Origin: Dorea formicigenerans
Lineage (GTDB): Bacteria; Bacillota; Clostridia; Lachnospirales; Lachnospiraceae
DNA: 64,000 nt
Direction of reading: 5' to 3'
NCBI RefSeq assembly: GCF_025150245.1
Contig: NZ_CP102279.1
Span: forward strand, 671,001 to 735,000
Part shown: positions 34,820 through 44,341 of the stretch, in pieces
How positions within the stretch are numbered: the stretch's first letter is position 1
Layout: the number at the start of each line of letters is the position of its first letter
Made by a program: the position numbers and the translations under genes
The notes under the pieces: generated by a model
Databases searched by the model: none
Told to the model about the DNA's origin: nothing
What the model saw: only the letters and a program-made list of their open reading frames with translations

Positions 34820-35575
34820 ATGATTTATATAACCGGTGACTGCCACAATAATTTTGAACGATTTAACACCCGGAATTTCCCGGAACAGAAAGAGATGACA
34901 AAAGATGATTATGTCATAATCTGCGGAGATTTCGGCGGGGTGTGGAACAAAGATGGGGAAAGCAAGATGGAAACGAGTGCTCTTGACTGGCTGGACGGCA
35001 AAGCATTTACTACATTATTTGTTGACGGAAACCATGAGAATTTTGACCGCCTGTACGCTTATCCGGTGGAAATGTGGCATGGAGGGAAAGCCCATAAAAT
35101 ACGTCCCTCCGTCATTCATCTGATGCGTGGGCAGATATTTGAGCTGGAAGAAAAAAAGATATTTACTTTTGGAGGTGCCAGCAGTCATGATATTTCAGCC
35201 GGTATTCTTGAGCCAGATGATCCAAAGTTCAAGCTTAAGAAAAAAGTATTAGACCGGGGCTGGGAGCCATACCGTATTAATCACATAAGCTGGTGGAAGG
35301 AAGAACTGCCGTCAGAAGAGGAGAAACAAGAAGGTCTAAAGAATCTGCAGAAATATCATAATGAAGTGGACTTTATTGTGACTCACTGCTGTGCGTCCAG
35401 CACGCAGGCAATCATGAGTGATGGATTATATAAACCGGATATGCTGACGGAATATTTTGAAAAGATTCGGCAGACAGCCAGATTTAAAAAATGGTTTTTT
35501 GGACATTATCATGATAATCGAAACGTAACAAAGGATGAATTACTGCTGTGGGAGCAGATTATCAGAATATCGTAG
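34820..35575 (+). CDS. metallophosphoesterase
   Basis: A 251-aa calcineurin-like phosphoesterase. The five metal-binding blocks are present: ITGDCHNN (D-x-H), ICGDFGGVW (GD), VDGNHENFDRL (GNHE), THCC and FGHYHDN (GHxH). The ATG at 34820 is preceded by GGGGAG and is where homology starts. It lies 76 bp before the McrB-like gene in the same direction but that gene has its own promoter-like sequence, so a joint role is uncertain. Confidence 0.9.
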   Translation: MIYITGDCHNNFERFNTRNFPEQKEMTKDDYVIICGDFGGVWNKDGESKMETSALDWLDGKAFTTLFVDGNHENFDRLYAYPVEMWHGGKAHKIRPSVIHLMRGQIFELEEKKIFTFGGASSHDISAGILEPDDPKFKLKKKVLDRGWEPYRINHISWWKEELPSEEEKQEGLKNLQKYHNEVDFIVTHCCASSTQAIMSDGLYKPDMLTEYFEKIRQTARFKKWFFGHYHDNRNVTKDELLLWEQIIRIS

Positions 35576-35608
35576 AAAAAATATTTATTACGAGCGACAA
35601 ATGTTTGT

Positions 35609-35617
35609 GTGATACAA
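35609..35617 (+). promoter_or_regulatory. extended -10 promoter of the McrB-like/nuclease pair
   Basis: TGATACAAT (TGn plus TACAAT) 35 bp before the McrB-like start; no good -35 hexamer. Confidence 0.45.
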
Positions 35618-35651
35618 TGATGTGTATAAGAAAATGAGAAAGGGTGAAAAA

Positions 35652-37157
35652 ATGAAAATCAGTGAATTTTTTGAATATAATAATCAACAGGTATTAGAAG
35701 AAAATGAGAATATATTAGAGTATTTGGAACAGATTTTTGGGAAAGCAACGGAGATAGATCGCGAAGGAAAAAAAGAATTTACTTTCGGAAAGGTAATAGG
35801 TCTTGTAACAGATAGCTTTTTAGATGAAAAGACAAAACGTCAGAAGGTATCTATGCTATTGTGTGATGCGGATTCTAAGTTATTACTTTGGAATGGACGA
35901 CCTGTGGAAATATTAAGAACCAACCCCGAAAATCGTCTGGAAGAGAAAAAATCTTATATTCAGGGTCTTTTCTTTAGTGGAAGTGAATTATTTACAAGAA
36001 ATCCTCAGCCTTGCGAAGAGGTTCCCGGGGCAAATATGGTCACGTCTTTCGTTTCTGATTTGGACGAGGAAATAAGAACTGCCGAGGAAACAGATGAAAA
36101 TATTCTATCACTGAAAAATAAACTGGAGGACCAGGGCTATCATTGTAATATCAAGGTTCTCGCCCAGTTCCTTTTGGGGTTGAATACAAATCAGCTCATA
36201 ATTTTACACGGAGCACCGGGCATGGGAAAGACAAGTTTTGTATCAAATATAGCCAGAGCGCTTGGATTTGCATATAAGATCATTCCAGTAAGACCGAACT
36301 GGATTGATAATCAGGATCTGACAGGATATTTTAACCCGGTAGAACGAAGATATTATTCCACCCCATTTCTGGATGCACTTTGTGAGGCAAAGGAGAATCC
36401 CCAAAAGCATTATCTGATTTGTCTGGATGAGATGAACCTTGCGCATGTAGAGTATTATTTCTCAGACGTGTTAAGCAGTATGGAATCGGGAGAAGGAATT
36501 CCATTATATGCTCATAAAGACCAGGAAAATGCATGGAAGAGACAGGAAACTATCATGGCATCTCATAATGAGAATACCGTAGAATGGCTGGATGCAAAGA
36601 CTGATCAGGAAAATCTTAAAAATCGTTATACACCGGAATTTGAAATTCCGCAGAATGTAACATTTGTAGGAACCCTCAATATGGATGCGACTACCAATGA
36701 TCTAAGCCCGAAGGTGATTGACAGAAGCTGCATTATAAAAGTGACAAAAGATGCAGGAGAGACTTTGTGCCCATTTGAACAAGGTGTTATGACTTTGGAA
36801 GAGATGCAGGGAGAAGATTCATTTGAAAAACAGCTTTTGAAAGCTCTGAAGAAAGATGTTTCCAATCGTGTGGAGAGACAAAGAGCCAGAATGAGAGAGA
36901 GACTAAAGAGTGGATACTTAAAGGAACGGCTTTCAGATAGAGATTTCCAGGACATGTTTCTTGCAATGAAAGTGTTGCCAGCCCTGAACGTAGAGGAAGT
37001 GGAGTGCACGCTGGATGATGGAGAATTCTCCATTGGTGATTTTCTTATTGAGGGCGGAGATGCGAACTGGGAGAAAATGTATCCGTTGACAGTCACATAT
37101 CTGAAACAAATGTGCAGTCCGGAAGAGAAAACCATGAATTATTGGAGAATGAATTAA
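35652..37157 (+). CDS. McrB-like AAA+ NTPase
   Basis: A 501-aa protein. An N-terminal region (residues 1-150) of unknown fold is followed by an AAA+ domain of the McrB/dynein-like branch: Walker A GAPGMGKTS (about 186-194), Walker B ICLDEMNLAHVEYYFSDVLSSME (about 255) and the sensor GTLNMDATTNDLSPKVIDRSCII (about 338). In McrBC this subunit translocates on DNA while the partner cuts. Here the partner would be the next gene, 16 bp downstream. The N-terminal part probably recognises the target. Modification-dependent restriction is an inference from the gene pair. Confidence 0.8.
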   Translation: MKISEFFEYNNQQVLEENENILEYLEQIFGKATEIDREGKKEFTFGKVIGLVTDSFLDEKTKRQKVSMLLCDADSKLLLWNGRPVEILRTNPENRLEEKKSYIQGLFFSGSELFTRNPQPCEEVPGANMVTSFVSDLDEEIRTAEETDENILSLKNKLEDQGYHCNIKVLAQFLLGLNTNQLIILHGAPGMGKTSFVSNIARALGFAYKIIPVRPNWIDNQDLTGYFNPVERRYYSTPFLDALCEAKENPQKHYLICLDEMNLAHVEYYFSDVLSSMESGEGIPLYAHKDQENAWKRQETIMASHNENTVEWLDAKTDQENLKNRYTPEFEIPQNVTFVGTLNMDATTNDLSPKVIDRSCIIKVTKDAGETLCPFEQGVMTLEEMQGEDSFEKQLLKALKKDVSNRVERQRARMRERLKSGYLKERLSDRDFQDMFLAMKVLPALNVEEVECTLDDGEFSIGDFLIEGGDANWEKMYPLTVTYLKQMCSPEEKTMNYWRMN

Positions 37158-37173
37158 CAAAAGAGGAATACAA

Positions 37174-39210
37174 ATGCAGGCAGTTTTTTTGAATAATAAA
37201 ACATGCGAGAGAGTACATCCTGTAAGGATTCGTAAGGATAATCCGGATGCGGAACCATTTTATGAAGGAATGGATGAGCCTTTAAGAGAGATTCACGATA
37301 TCTGGATCATGCAGTATCTGAGAGTCGATGGAGCTTATTTTCCGAGAATTGCTTTTGAGGCAAACGAGGATGAAAATATAGAATTTGATTCAAATCAGGA
37401 ATATGAGATACTGTCCAGGAAAACAGATGGGTATATTTATTTCATTCCGGAAAATTTTAATATCTATACAGTTGGAGATGCACAATTCTTTTACCGGAAG
37501 AATGGAAAGAAACAAAAAATCCGAATACATGTTGCTTCTATGCTGGATGGGGAAACCTATGAGAAAATTCTAAAGGAACTGACAGCAATCAGTATCCGTT
37601 TTCTTTATATGACTATGAATGATGGGAAAAACAGGCGTATAAAAAGGGAGTACCTGACAGAGTATGAATTGGAAATTCATCAGCTGGAACACACAATTAA
37701 AGAAATGTCAGAGACCTTAAAAGCATTGGACCGGGAGCCGGTAACGGATATGATAAGCCGGCCGGCGAGACAGAATTTCAGACAGGTAAAACATCTGGAC
37801 GCCAATGTTATTATGGATCATTATGTGTTAAAGAAACCGAAGGTGCGTACAAGAGTCCATGAAAAAACATTTCATATTTATGAAAACCAGAAGGTATATA
37901 ATTTTGTGAAATTACTGGAGAAGCGTCTGTGGGCACTGGAACAGGAACTGGAAGATAAGAAAATGCAGATGAATCGGGCAGCTCAGGGAGAAAATAGATC
38001 CAAGTATGATGATGTAGAAGAAAATTCGGGTGTTGTAGGAACGAAAAAATCCATAGATGAACTATGTAGTACCATTGCAAATCTTAAGGGAAAACTTCAG
38101 GCTGTTTACCAGCTTCCTATGTTTAAAAATGAGAAATATAAAGAACAAAAGGTATATCCGCTGCAGACTTCTAATCTTTTTGTAAATCATAAAAGATATA
38201 AGAAATTATTTCATCAAATGCGGACTTATCGAGAGATGGGAGAGCTTGTCGAGGAGACAGTGCAATATAGCAGCTACCATAAATCATCGGAAATCTATGA
38301 AATCTGGTGCTATTTTAAAATATTAGAAATATTCATTCTGGAGAAAGGATATGTCATTGATCGGATATCCTGGCCGGGAAAAAAGGAAAAGCCGTTTGTA
38401 TTCGAATCATGGGAAAATCGGGATTACAGTAAAGTGGTTCACGCTATAAAAAAATATATTGAAAATCGAGAAAAAAGAGATTCTGTGAAAATACTGGAAG
38501 AACTGGTGATCCATATTACCAACGGGGAAAATGATATTTATCTGGGCTATAATTGTACATTTCAAGGGAAAAAAGCTCAAAAAGCAGAAGTGGATGAAAA
38601 AGAAGCGGTCCAGTACAGCAAAGAGCAGCTAAGACCGGACATTTTTCTGATTCTCAATAAAGAAATATTCTTCGCCTGTGATGCAAAGTATAAGAATTAT
38701 TCAAAGGAGTTCATGGGAATACAGGCCTGGTACACAGATTTATTCGAATGTGGAGCCTATAAATATATTTACCGACTGAATCTTGGAAATGTTACGGATG
38801 AAAATTCGGGTAAATGTATGCTTCCAGTGAAGAAAAAATTTGTGGGAGAGGATAGTCTGAAGCCGGTTCTGAAAAATGGAGGTGTCTGTATACTTACACC
38901 GGCTATTTCAGATTCAGACATGCCGTCATATTATAATGGGTTCGAAATCGATAAAAAATATGAGACATTTTTGGAATTACTACAAGAAGGAAAAGTGAAT
39001 CGGGATTATAGCGGATGCGAAATACTGGATTCCAGAGAATATACTTGTAAATTGAAAGAAGCAATCTGTGGCGAGGATGGAAGAGAATCAAAGTACGAAT
39101 ACAGGATAGCATCTACAAAATTTCTTCCGGGAAACGACCGGGGATTTTACAATTTGTTTTATGAGGCATTCGAATATGGTCAGGCACATTTTTTAAAAGC
39201 AGTATTTTGA
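37174..39210 (+). CDS. DUF2357/PD-(D/E)xK nuclease, McrC-like partner
   Basis: A 678-aa protein: a beta-rich N-terminal region (1-150), two long coiled-coil stretches (about 165-195 and 245-315, KLLEKRLWALEQELEDKKMQ), and a C-terminal nuclease core at about 486-507, RPDIFLILNKEIFFACDAKYK, which has the D...D-x-K layout of PD-(D/E)xK enzymes. This arrangement fits DUF2357-type proteins that pair with McrB-like ATPases. Presumed to be the DNA-cutting subunit of a type IV-like restriction system. Family name is from memory; the nuclease motif is visible. Confidence 0.7.
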   Translation: MQAVFLNNKTCERVHPVRIRKDNPDAEPFYEGMDEPLREIHDIWIMQYLRVDGAYFPRIAFEANEDENIEFDSNQEYEILSRKTDGYIYFIPENFNIYTVGDAQFFYRKNGKKQKIRIHVASMLDGETYEKILKELTAISIRFLYMTMNDGKNRRIKREYLTEYELEIHQLEHTIKEMSETLKALDREPVTDMISRPARQNFRQVKHLDANVIMDHYVLKKPKVRTRVHEKTFHIYENQKVYNFVKLLEKRLWALEQELEDKKMQMNRAAQGENRSKYDDVEENSGVVGTKKSIDELCSTIANLKGKLQAVYQLPMFKNEKYKEQKVYPLQTSNLFVNHKRYKKLFHQMRTYREMGELVEETVQYSSYHKSSEIYEIWCYFKILEIFILEKGYVIDRISWPGKKEKPFVFESWENRDYSKVVHAIKKYIENREKRDSVKILEELVIHITNGENDIYLGYNCTFQGKKAQKAEVDEKEAVQYSKEQLRPDIFLILNKEIFFACDAKYKNYSKEFMGIQAWYTDLFECGAYKYIYRLNLGNVTDENSGKCMLPVKKKFVGEDSLKPVLKNGGVCILTPAISDSDMPSYYNGFEIDKKYETFLELLQEGKVNRDYSGCEILDSREYTCKLKEAICGEDGRESKYEYRIASTKFLPGNDRGFYNLFYEAFEYGQAHFLKAVF

Positions 39211-39243
39211 GGTAAAAAAAGAAACAGAAGTAATCTGATCATA

Positions 39244-39279
39244 AAGCCGATGCAGGATTTTTGAATCCTGTATCGGCTT
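39244..39279. terminator. hairpin between convergent genes
   Basis: AAGCCGAT-G-CAGGATT and AATCCTG-T-ATCGGCTT pair around a short loop. T-tracts are weak on both strands. Confidence 0.6.
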
Positions 39280-39307
39280 CGGAGATTCCATAGAGATTTA
39301 AAGAAAT

Positions 39308-40912
39308 TTATTTGTTGTAATTCATCAGTGTTTTGATGTCTTCTTCCGGCGTGGTGATAGGTGCTATACCGTAATTTTCTACCAGAAAATTCAAAATATT
39401 AGGAGACAAAAATGCCGGAAGAGAAGGACCAAGGCGAATGTTCTTGATACCCAGGTGTAAAAGTGTTAACAGGATGCAGACGGCCTTCTGTTCGTACCAG
39501 GAGAGAACGAAGGAAAGCGGAAGTTCATTTACGGAGCATCCAAATGCATCTGCAAGTGCTACAGCAACCTGAATCGCACCATAAGCATCATTACACTGCC
39601 CCATATCCATTAGTCGTGGCAGACCACCGATTTCTCCAAGATCGAGATCGTTGAAACGGAATTTTCCGCATGCCAGAGTAAGGACAATACTGTCAGAAGG
39701 TGTCTGTTTTACAAATTCTGTGTAATAGTTTCGTCCAGGTTTAGCACCATCACAGCCGGCAACCAGAAAGAAATGACGGATTGCACCTGATTTTACTGCT
39801 TCAATTACAGTGTTTGCATGGGACAGGATGGCTGCATGACCAAAACCGGTTGTCACTTTTGTACCGCCATTGATGCCGGTGAGTACCTGATCATCCTTGT
39901 AACCACCAAGTTCCAGCGCTTTTTCAATAACCGGCGTAAAATCTTTCTTCTCATCAATATGAACAGCACCGGGGAAGGCAACCATTTCTGTTGTAAATAC
40001 TCTGTCAGCATAACTGCTTTTTGGCGGCATCAGACAGTTGGTGGTGTAGAGAATCGGAGCTGGAAGATGATCAAACTCTTTTTGCTGATTCTGCCATGCG
40101 GTTCCAAAATTTCCTTTTAAGTGTGAGAATTTTTTTAAGAGTGGATAGGCATGGGCAGGGAGCATTTCACCATGAGTATAGATGTTGATTCCTTTTCCCT
40201 TTGTCTGTTCAAGTAAAAGCTGCAGGTCTTTCAAATCATGTCCGGTTACAACAATAAATGGTCCCTTTTCTATTGTAAGTGTAACATTGGTTGGTTCTGG
40301 TGTCCCATAGGTTTCTGTATTTGCCTTATCAAGAAGTGCCATACACTTCAGGTTGATTTCTCCTACTTTTAGTACTGTAGGAAGCAGTGCATCTGCACTT
40401 TCTTCATAACCAATCTTAAATAATGCTTCACAGAAGAAGCGATTCACTTCAGTATCTTCATAATCCAGAACATATGCATGATAGGCATAGGCAGCCATTC
40501 CACGAATTCCGAAAAGAATCAGAGATTTCAAAGAGCGTATATCTTCGTTGGCATTCCACAGCTGTTGCATATCGTATTCGTCTGTTTTAACGCAAGGTGA
40601 TTGACATTTGCTGCAGTCAGGAACCAGTCTTTCTTTTTCAGCTCGGACTTTTTGTATCATGTTTTCAATTGAGACATCGTCAAAATTTACATTTGTAACT
40701 GTGGTAAACAGCCCTTCAATTATGACCTGTCCGGTTCTTTTGGAAATAGCTGTTGTACTATCGACAGCTCTTGCAAGACCAATCAAGGCACCCGTCAGTT
40801 CATCCTGTAATCTGGCTGTATCTGCCTTTTTTCCACAGACACCGGCATTTCCTGTACATCCGGCGCATCCGACGGTCTGCTCACACTGAAAGCAAAACAT
40901 TTTCTTATCCAT
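39308..40912 (-). CDS. hcp: hybrid cluster protein (hydroxylamine reductase)
   Basis: Hybrid-cluster protein (534 aa), a cytoplasmic Fe-S enzyme with NO/hydroxylamine reductase activity, used against nitrosative stress. The N-terminal cysteines MFCFQCEQTVGCAGCTGNAGVCGK bind the cubane cluster. The hybrid cluster ligands are seen in VTGHDLKDL, GEMLPAHAYPLL, NCLMPPK, GCDGAKPGRNYYTEF and TLACGKFRFN. AAAAGGAGAATAC precedes the ATG. Immediately upstream is only the C-terminal remnant of an Fe-S protein, perhaps its former partner. Confidence 0.95.
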   Translation of the reverse strand: MDKKMFCFQCEQTVGCAGCTGNAGVCGKKADTARLQDELTGALIGLARAVDSTTAISKRTGQVIIEGLFTTVTNVNFDDVSIENMIQKVRAEKERLVPDCSKCQSPCVKTDEYDMQQLWNANEDIRSLKSLILFGIRGMAAYAYHAYVLDYEDTEVNRFFCEALFKIGYEESADALLPTVLKVGEINLKCMALLDKANTETYGTPEPTNVTLTIEKGPFIVVTGHDLKDLQLLLEQTKGKGINIYTHGEMLPAHAYPLLKKFSHLKGNFGTAWQNQQKEFDHLPAPILYTTNCLMPPKSSYADRVFTTEMVAFPGAVHIDEKKDFTPVIEKALELGGYKDDQVLTGINGGTKVTTGFGHAAILSHANTVIEAVKSGAIRHFFLVAGCDGAKPGRNYYTEFVKQTPSDSIVLTLACGKFRFNDLDLGEIGGLPRLMDMGQCNDAYGAIQVAVALADAFGCSVNELPLSFVLSWYEQKAVCILLTLLHLGIKNIRLGPSLPAFLSPNILNFLVENYGIAPITTPEEDIKTLMNYNK

Positions 40913-40929
40913 TATTGTATTCTCCTTTT

Positions 40930-41067
40930 TTATTCTATAGTTTTCCCATCAATACTTATCGTTATAACCTGCCATGGTAAGAATTTTCCACTATCCTGAA
41001 GCGCTTTTTTTGCTGCTATCTCCAGACCACCACAGCAAGGAACTTCCTTATCATTTTTACCCTCCGT
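40930..41067 (-). pseudogene. C-terminal remnant of a 4Fe-4S protein
   Basis: An open stretch of 45 codons bounded upstream by an in-frame TAG and with no start codon. It reads TEGKNDKEVPCCGGLEIAAK and on to SIDGKTIE. The EVPCCGGL motif and the tail are typical of the C-terminus of small ferredoxin-type proteins found next to hcp in Clostridia. Ends 17 bp before hcp. The N-terminal part is gone. Confidence 0.6.
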
Positions 41068-41152
41068 CTATAGCATAAAATTTTTATTTCTGTTAGAATC
41101 ATAGTGTAATAAATACAACTTGTATGTTTGATTTCCAACAGGAGGAACAATT

Positions 41153-41282
41153 TTGAAAAAATTTTTACCCATTTTAAGGAACAGTCCTTTCTTTAAAGGT
41201 CTTACTGATGACGAGATATTATCCATATTGCACTGTGTAGAGGCAACAACAGGTTCAAAAGAGAGAGATCCTTCAAAAGGGT
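41153..41282 (+). pseudogene. N-terminal remnant of a Crp/Fnr family regulator
   Basis: TTG start with a GGAGGA ribosome site and the typical Crp N-terminus LKKFLPILRNSPFFKGLTDD followed by EILSILHCVEATTGS, after which the frame runs into the 5'-nucleotidase remnant. The cyclic-nucleotide and HTH domains are missing. Crp-type regulators often stand next to hcp, so this may be a lost local regulator. Confidence 0.65.
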
Positions 41283-41399
41283 GCAGCATTTGGGGCACAT
41301 ATCTTTTTTGATGATCAGGATATACATACAGAGCCAGCTTCGGCGGTTGTTCCGGCGGCCACAGTGCCTTATCGGGATGGAGATAATCCGAAAGAGTAA
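41262..41399 (+). pseudogene. C-terminal remnant of a cytosolic 5'-nucleotidase
   Basis: In a different frame from the Crp remnant the sequence reads AFGAHIFFDDQDIHTEPASA and ends VVPAATVPYRDGDNPKE-stop. FFDDQ and VPY are characteristic of the C-terminus of cN-I type 5'-nucleotidases. Joined directly to the Crp fragment by a deletion. Confidence 0.55.
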
Positions 41400-41404
41400 A
41401 ACGT

Positions 41405-41419
41405 CGAGGCATTCTTGAA
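41405..41419 (+). repeat. 3' stub of the dispersed structured element
   Basis: CGAGGCATTCTTGAA is identical to the last 15 bases of copy B (24549-24563). Confidence 0.55.
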
Positions 41420-41549
41420 AAAAATACAGAAAATGACATAAAATTGATAAAACATCGTAAATTGATAAAATATGTAAATTTTTAGTTAGATTTTAAGCAT
41501 TCTATGGTACACTAGTATGGTATATCAAAAATGGGAGGGAGACTCAAAA

Positions 41550-43070
41550 ATGAGCAAAAAAGAAGGAAAAGGGTTAAAGTCTTTTAACAAGGGATTTCAA
41601 GTGCCTGACACCTACATTATTATCTTTCTGGTAGTTGTTGTCGCAGCACTTCTGACTTTCCTTGTACCAAAGGGATTTTACGAAACACAGGATATTTCGT
41701 ACATGATCAATGGTGTTGAAAAAACCCGTACAGTAATCAAAGACGGAAGTTTCCAGTATCTGACAGATGATGCAGGAAATGTAGTAACAGAAGGAGTAGC
41801 ACTCTTTAGTGGAGATGGCGGAACAGGATTCTTCAACTATATGTATAACGGAATCGTAAATAGTTCTGCAATCGAGATTATCGCATTCCTTATGGTAGTA
41901 GGTGGTGCATTTGGTATCATGATCCGTACCGGTGCGATTGAATCCGGATTGATTGGATTGATCCGTAAGGCAAAGGGAGCCGAGAAACTGCTGATTCCAG
42001 TACTTTTCGTACTGTTTTCTCTTGGTGGAGCAGTTTTCGGGATGGGAGAAGAAGCACTTCCGTTTACTATGATTCTTTGTCCGTTGTTTGTAGCAGTTGG
42101 ATATGATTCAGTTATCGCAGTTCTTGTTACTTATGTCGCAACACAGATTGGTTTCGGTTCATCTTGGATGAATCCATTCTCTGTAGGTATTGCACAGGGC
42201 ATTGCAGGTATTGATGTATTCTCCGGAGCAGGATTCCGTATGGTAATGTGGGTAGTATTTACAGCACTCGGCTGTGGAATGACTATGTTCTATGCATCAA
42301 AGATTAAAAAGACTCCGACGATCTCAATCGCATATAAGACGGATTCATATTTCCGTGAGCAGAATGAAAAAACAGGAATTGACGAAGGACATTCATTTGG
42401 TCTTGGACACATTTTAGTTCTTCTGACACTGGCTGCTACAGTAGTATGGGTAATTTGGGGAGTTATGACTCAAGGATACTACATGCCAGAGATTGCTACA
42501 CAGTTCTTCATTATGGGAATTGTTTCCGGTGTGATTGGAGTTATCTTTAAACTGAACGATATGAAACTGAATGATATTGCAACCTCATTCAAAGATGGAG
42601 CAAAAGACTTGATCGGTGCAGCACTTGTTGTTGCTATGGCCCAGGGTATCATGCAGGTCCTTGGTGGATCCGATCCGACAACACCTACAGTTATCAATAC
42701 AATTATGTATAATATTTCAAATGCACTGTCTGGAGTTTCCGGAGCAGTTGCAGCAGTACTTATGTATCTGTTCCAGTCCGTATTCAACTTCTTTGTTGTA
42801 TCCGGAACAGGCCAGGCTGCGATCACAATGCCGATCATGGCGCCACTGTCAGACCTGTTAGGTGTTTCACGTCAGACAGCTGTAGTTGCATTCCAGCTTG
42901 GTGATGCATTTACAAACCTGATTGTTCCTACATCCGGATGTCTGATCGGATCTCTTGCAATTGCAAAGATTGAGTGGTCTAACTGGATTAAATTTATGTG
43001 GAAATTCCTTGGCGTATTAATGATTGGTGCAATCATTACAGTTCTTATTGCAGTTGGAATTGGATTCTAA
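41550..43070 (+). CDS. YfcC family transporter (C4-dicarboxylate/arginine-ornithine-like)
   Basis: A 506-aa protein with about 12 membrane segments of the YfcC/ArcD-like family (DcuC superfamily). Marks are VPDTYIIIFLVVVVAALLTFLVPKG at the start, GGAVFGMGEEALPFTMILCPLFVAVGYDSV, and the C-terminal FVVSGTGQAAITMPIMAPLSDLLGVSRQTAVVAFQLGDAFTNLIVPT. The ATG at 41550 follows GGGAGGGAG. A TGGTACACT extended -10 lies at 41503-41511. Next to an isoaspartyl dipeptidase, it may import acidic peptides or amino acids. Confidence 0.9.
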   Translation: MSKKEGKGLKSFNKGFQVPDTYIIIFLVVVVAALLTFLVPKGFYETQDISYMINGVEKTRTVIKDGSFQYLTDDAGNVVTEGVALFSGDGGTGFFNYMYNGIVNSSAIEIIAFLMVVGGAFGIMIRTGAIESGLIGLIRKAKGAEKLLIPVLFVLFSLGGAVFGMGEEALPFTMILCPLFVAVGYDSVIAVLVTYVATQIGFGSSWMNPFSVGIAQGIAGIDVFSGAGFRMVMWVVFTALGCGMTMFYASKIKKTPTISIAYKTDSYFREQNEKTGIDEGHSFGLGHILVLLTLAATVVWVIWGVMTQGYYMPEIATQFFIMGIVSGVIGVIFKLNDMKLNDIATSFKDGAKDLIGAALVVAMAQGIMQVLGGSDPTTPTVINTIMYNISNALSGVSGAVAAVLMYLFQSVFNFFVVSGTGQAAITMPIMAPLSDLLGVSRQTAVVAFQLGDAFTNLIVPTSGCLIGSLAIAKIEWSNWIKFMWKFLGVLMIGAIITVLIAVGIGF

Positions 43071-43099
43071 AACATACATTTGATAATTGAGAGTGATTT

Positions 43100-44251
43100 A
43101 TGATGAAATTAATTCAGAATATTGATGTTTATGCCCCACAGCATCTGGGGAAAAAAGATGTACTTACAATCAATGATAAGATTGTCAAGATTAAAGATGC
43201 AGGTTCTATATCCGCAGACGGATTTCTTTCTGAGGCAGAAATAATCAATGGAGAGGGGTTACTTTTAACTCCGGGATTCATTGATAGTCATGTTCATGTA
43301 CTCGGAGGCGGTGGTGAAGGTGGATTCGCCAATCGTACTCCGGAAGCAACTATGGAAGGACTTACGAAGTTTGGAGTAACAACAGTTGTTGGCTGCCTTG
43401 GAACAGATGGAATCGGTCGTGATATATGTGCACTGGTTGCAAAGACAAAAGGATTGAATGAGCAGGGAATGTCTGCATACTGTTATACAGGCAGTTATCA
43501 GATTCCGGTTCGCACGTTGACTGACAGTATTGTGAAAGATATTATGATGATTCAGGAAATCATCGGAACTGGAGAAATCGCGATCTCTGATCATCGTTCT
43601 TCTCAGCCAACTTTTGAGGAATTTGCACGTGTCGTTGCGGATACAAGACTTGGTGGTGTTCTTTCCGGGAAAGCTGGTATTGTAAATGTTCATCTTGGAG
43701 ACAGTCCGAGATGCTTAGATCTTATTGAACGAGTGGTAGATGAGACAGAGATACCGGCTTCTCAAATACTGCCAACACATATCAATCGAAATGAGATGCT
43801 TTTTGGCAAGGCGATTGAGTATGCGCTGAAAGGCGGAGCAGTAGATTTTACCGGAAATGAAGATATTGACTATTGGGAAACTATCTGTGATGAGGTACGT
43901 GTATGTAATGGTATCAAACGAATGCTAGATGCAGGAGTAAATCCGAACCGCATGACAATTTCTTCTGATGGACAGGGAAGCCTTCCGATGTACAATAGTG
44001 ATGGTGAATTCCTTGGAATGGGCGTTGGACAGTCCAGCTGCCTTCTGAAGGAAGTAAAGGAATGTGTATTTAAAACAGAAATTCCTTTAGAAATAGCTAT
44101 TTCTACAATTACATCTAATCCAGCAGATATTCTCCATCTCAAAGGAAAAGGTAAGGTTGAAGAAGGCTATGATGCTGATCTTTGTATTCTTGACCAGGAA
44201 CTGCAGCTTGTTGAAGTAATTGCAAAAGGGAATACAGTTTATACAAGATAA
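43100..44251 (+). CDS. iadA: isoaspartyl dipeptidase (beta-aspartyl peptidase)
   Basis: A 383-aa zinc amidohydrolase that cleaves beta-aspartyl dipeptides from damaged proteins. Signatures are the metal site GFIDSHVHVLGGGGEGGFANRTPE, the GVTTVVGCLGTDG stretch, NVHLGDSP (His), LPTHINRN (His), and SSDGQGSLPMYN (catalytic Asp). Two ATGs are adjacent at 43100 and 43103. It follows the YfcC-like transporter by 29 bp, and an internally deleted copy of the structured element follows it. Confidence 0.93.
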   Translation: MMKLIQNIDVYAPQHLGKKDVLTINDKIVKIKDAGSISADGFLSEAEIINGEGLLLTPGFIDSHVHVLGGGGEGGFANRTPEATMEGLTKFGVTTVVGCLGTDGIGRDICALVAKTKGLNEQGMSAYCYTGSYQIPVRTLTDSIVKDIMMIQEIIGTGEIAISDHRSSQPTFEEFARVVADTRLGGVLSGKAGIVNVHLGDSPRCLDLIERVVDETEIPASQILPTHINRNEMLFGKAIEYALKGGAVDFTGNEDIDYWETICDEVRVCNGIKRMLDAGVNPNRMTISSDGQGSLPMYNSDGEFLGMGVGQSSCLLKEVKECVFKTEIPLEIAISTITSNPADILHLKGKGKVEEGYDADLCILDQELQLVEVIAKGNTVYTR

Positions 44252-44253
44252 AG

Positions 44254-44308
44254 TATATCAGAGGTGCGCGTCATGCAATTGCAGGACGCGCACCTCGCAG
44301 CAAGAATG
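44254..44308 (+). repeat. internally deleted copy of the dispersed structured element
   Basis: Starts with the element's first eight bases (TATATCAG) joined directly to its third hairpin GAGGTGCGC ... GCGCACCTC and the following CAAGAATG; the inner AGTAGAAGTAT of the hairpin is missing too. It probably serves as terminator for iadA. Confidence 0.75.
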
Positions 44309-44341
44309 GATACAATAAAAAATTTGTAGGAATATAAAGAT

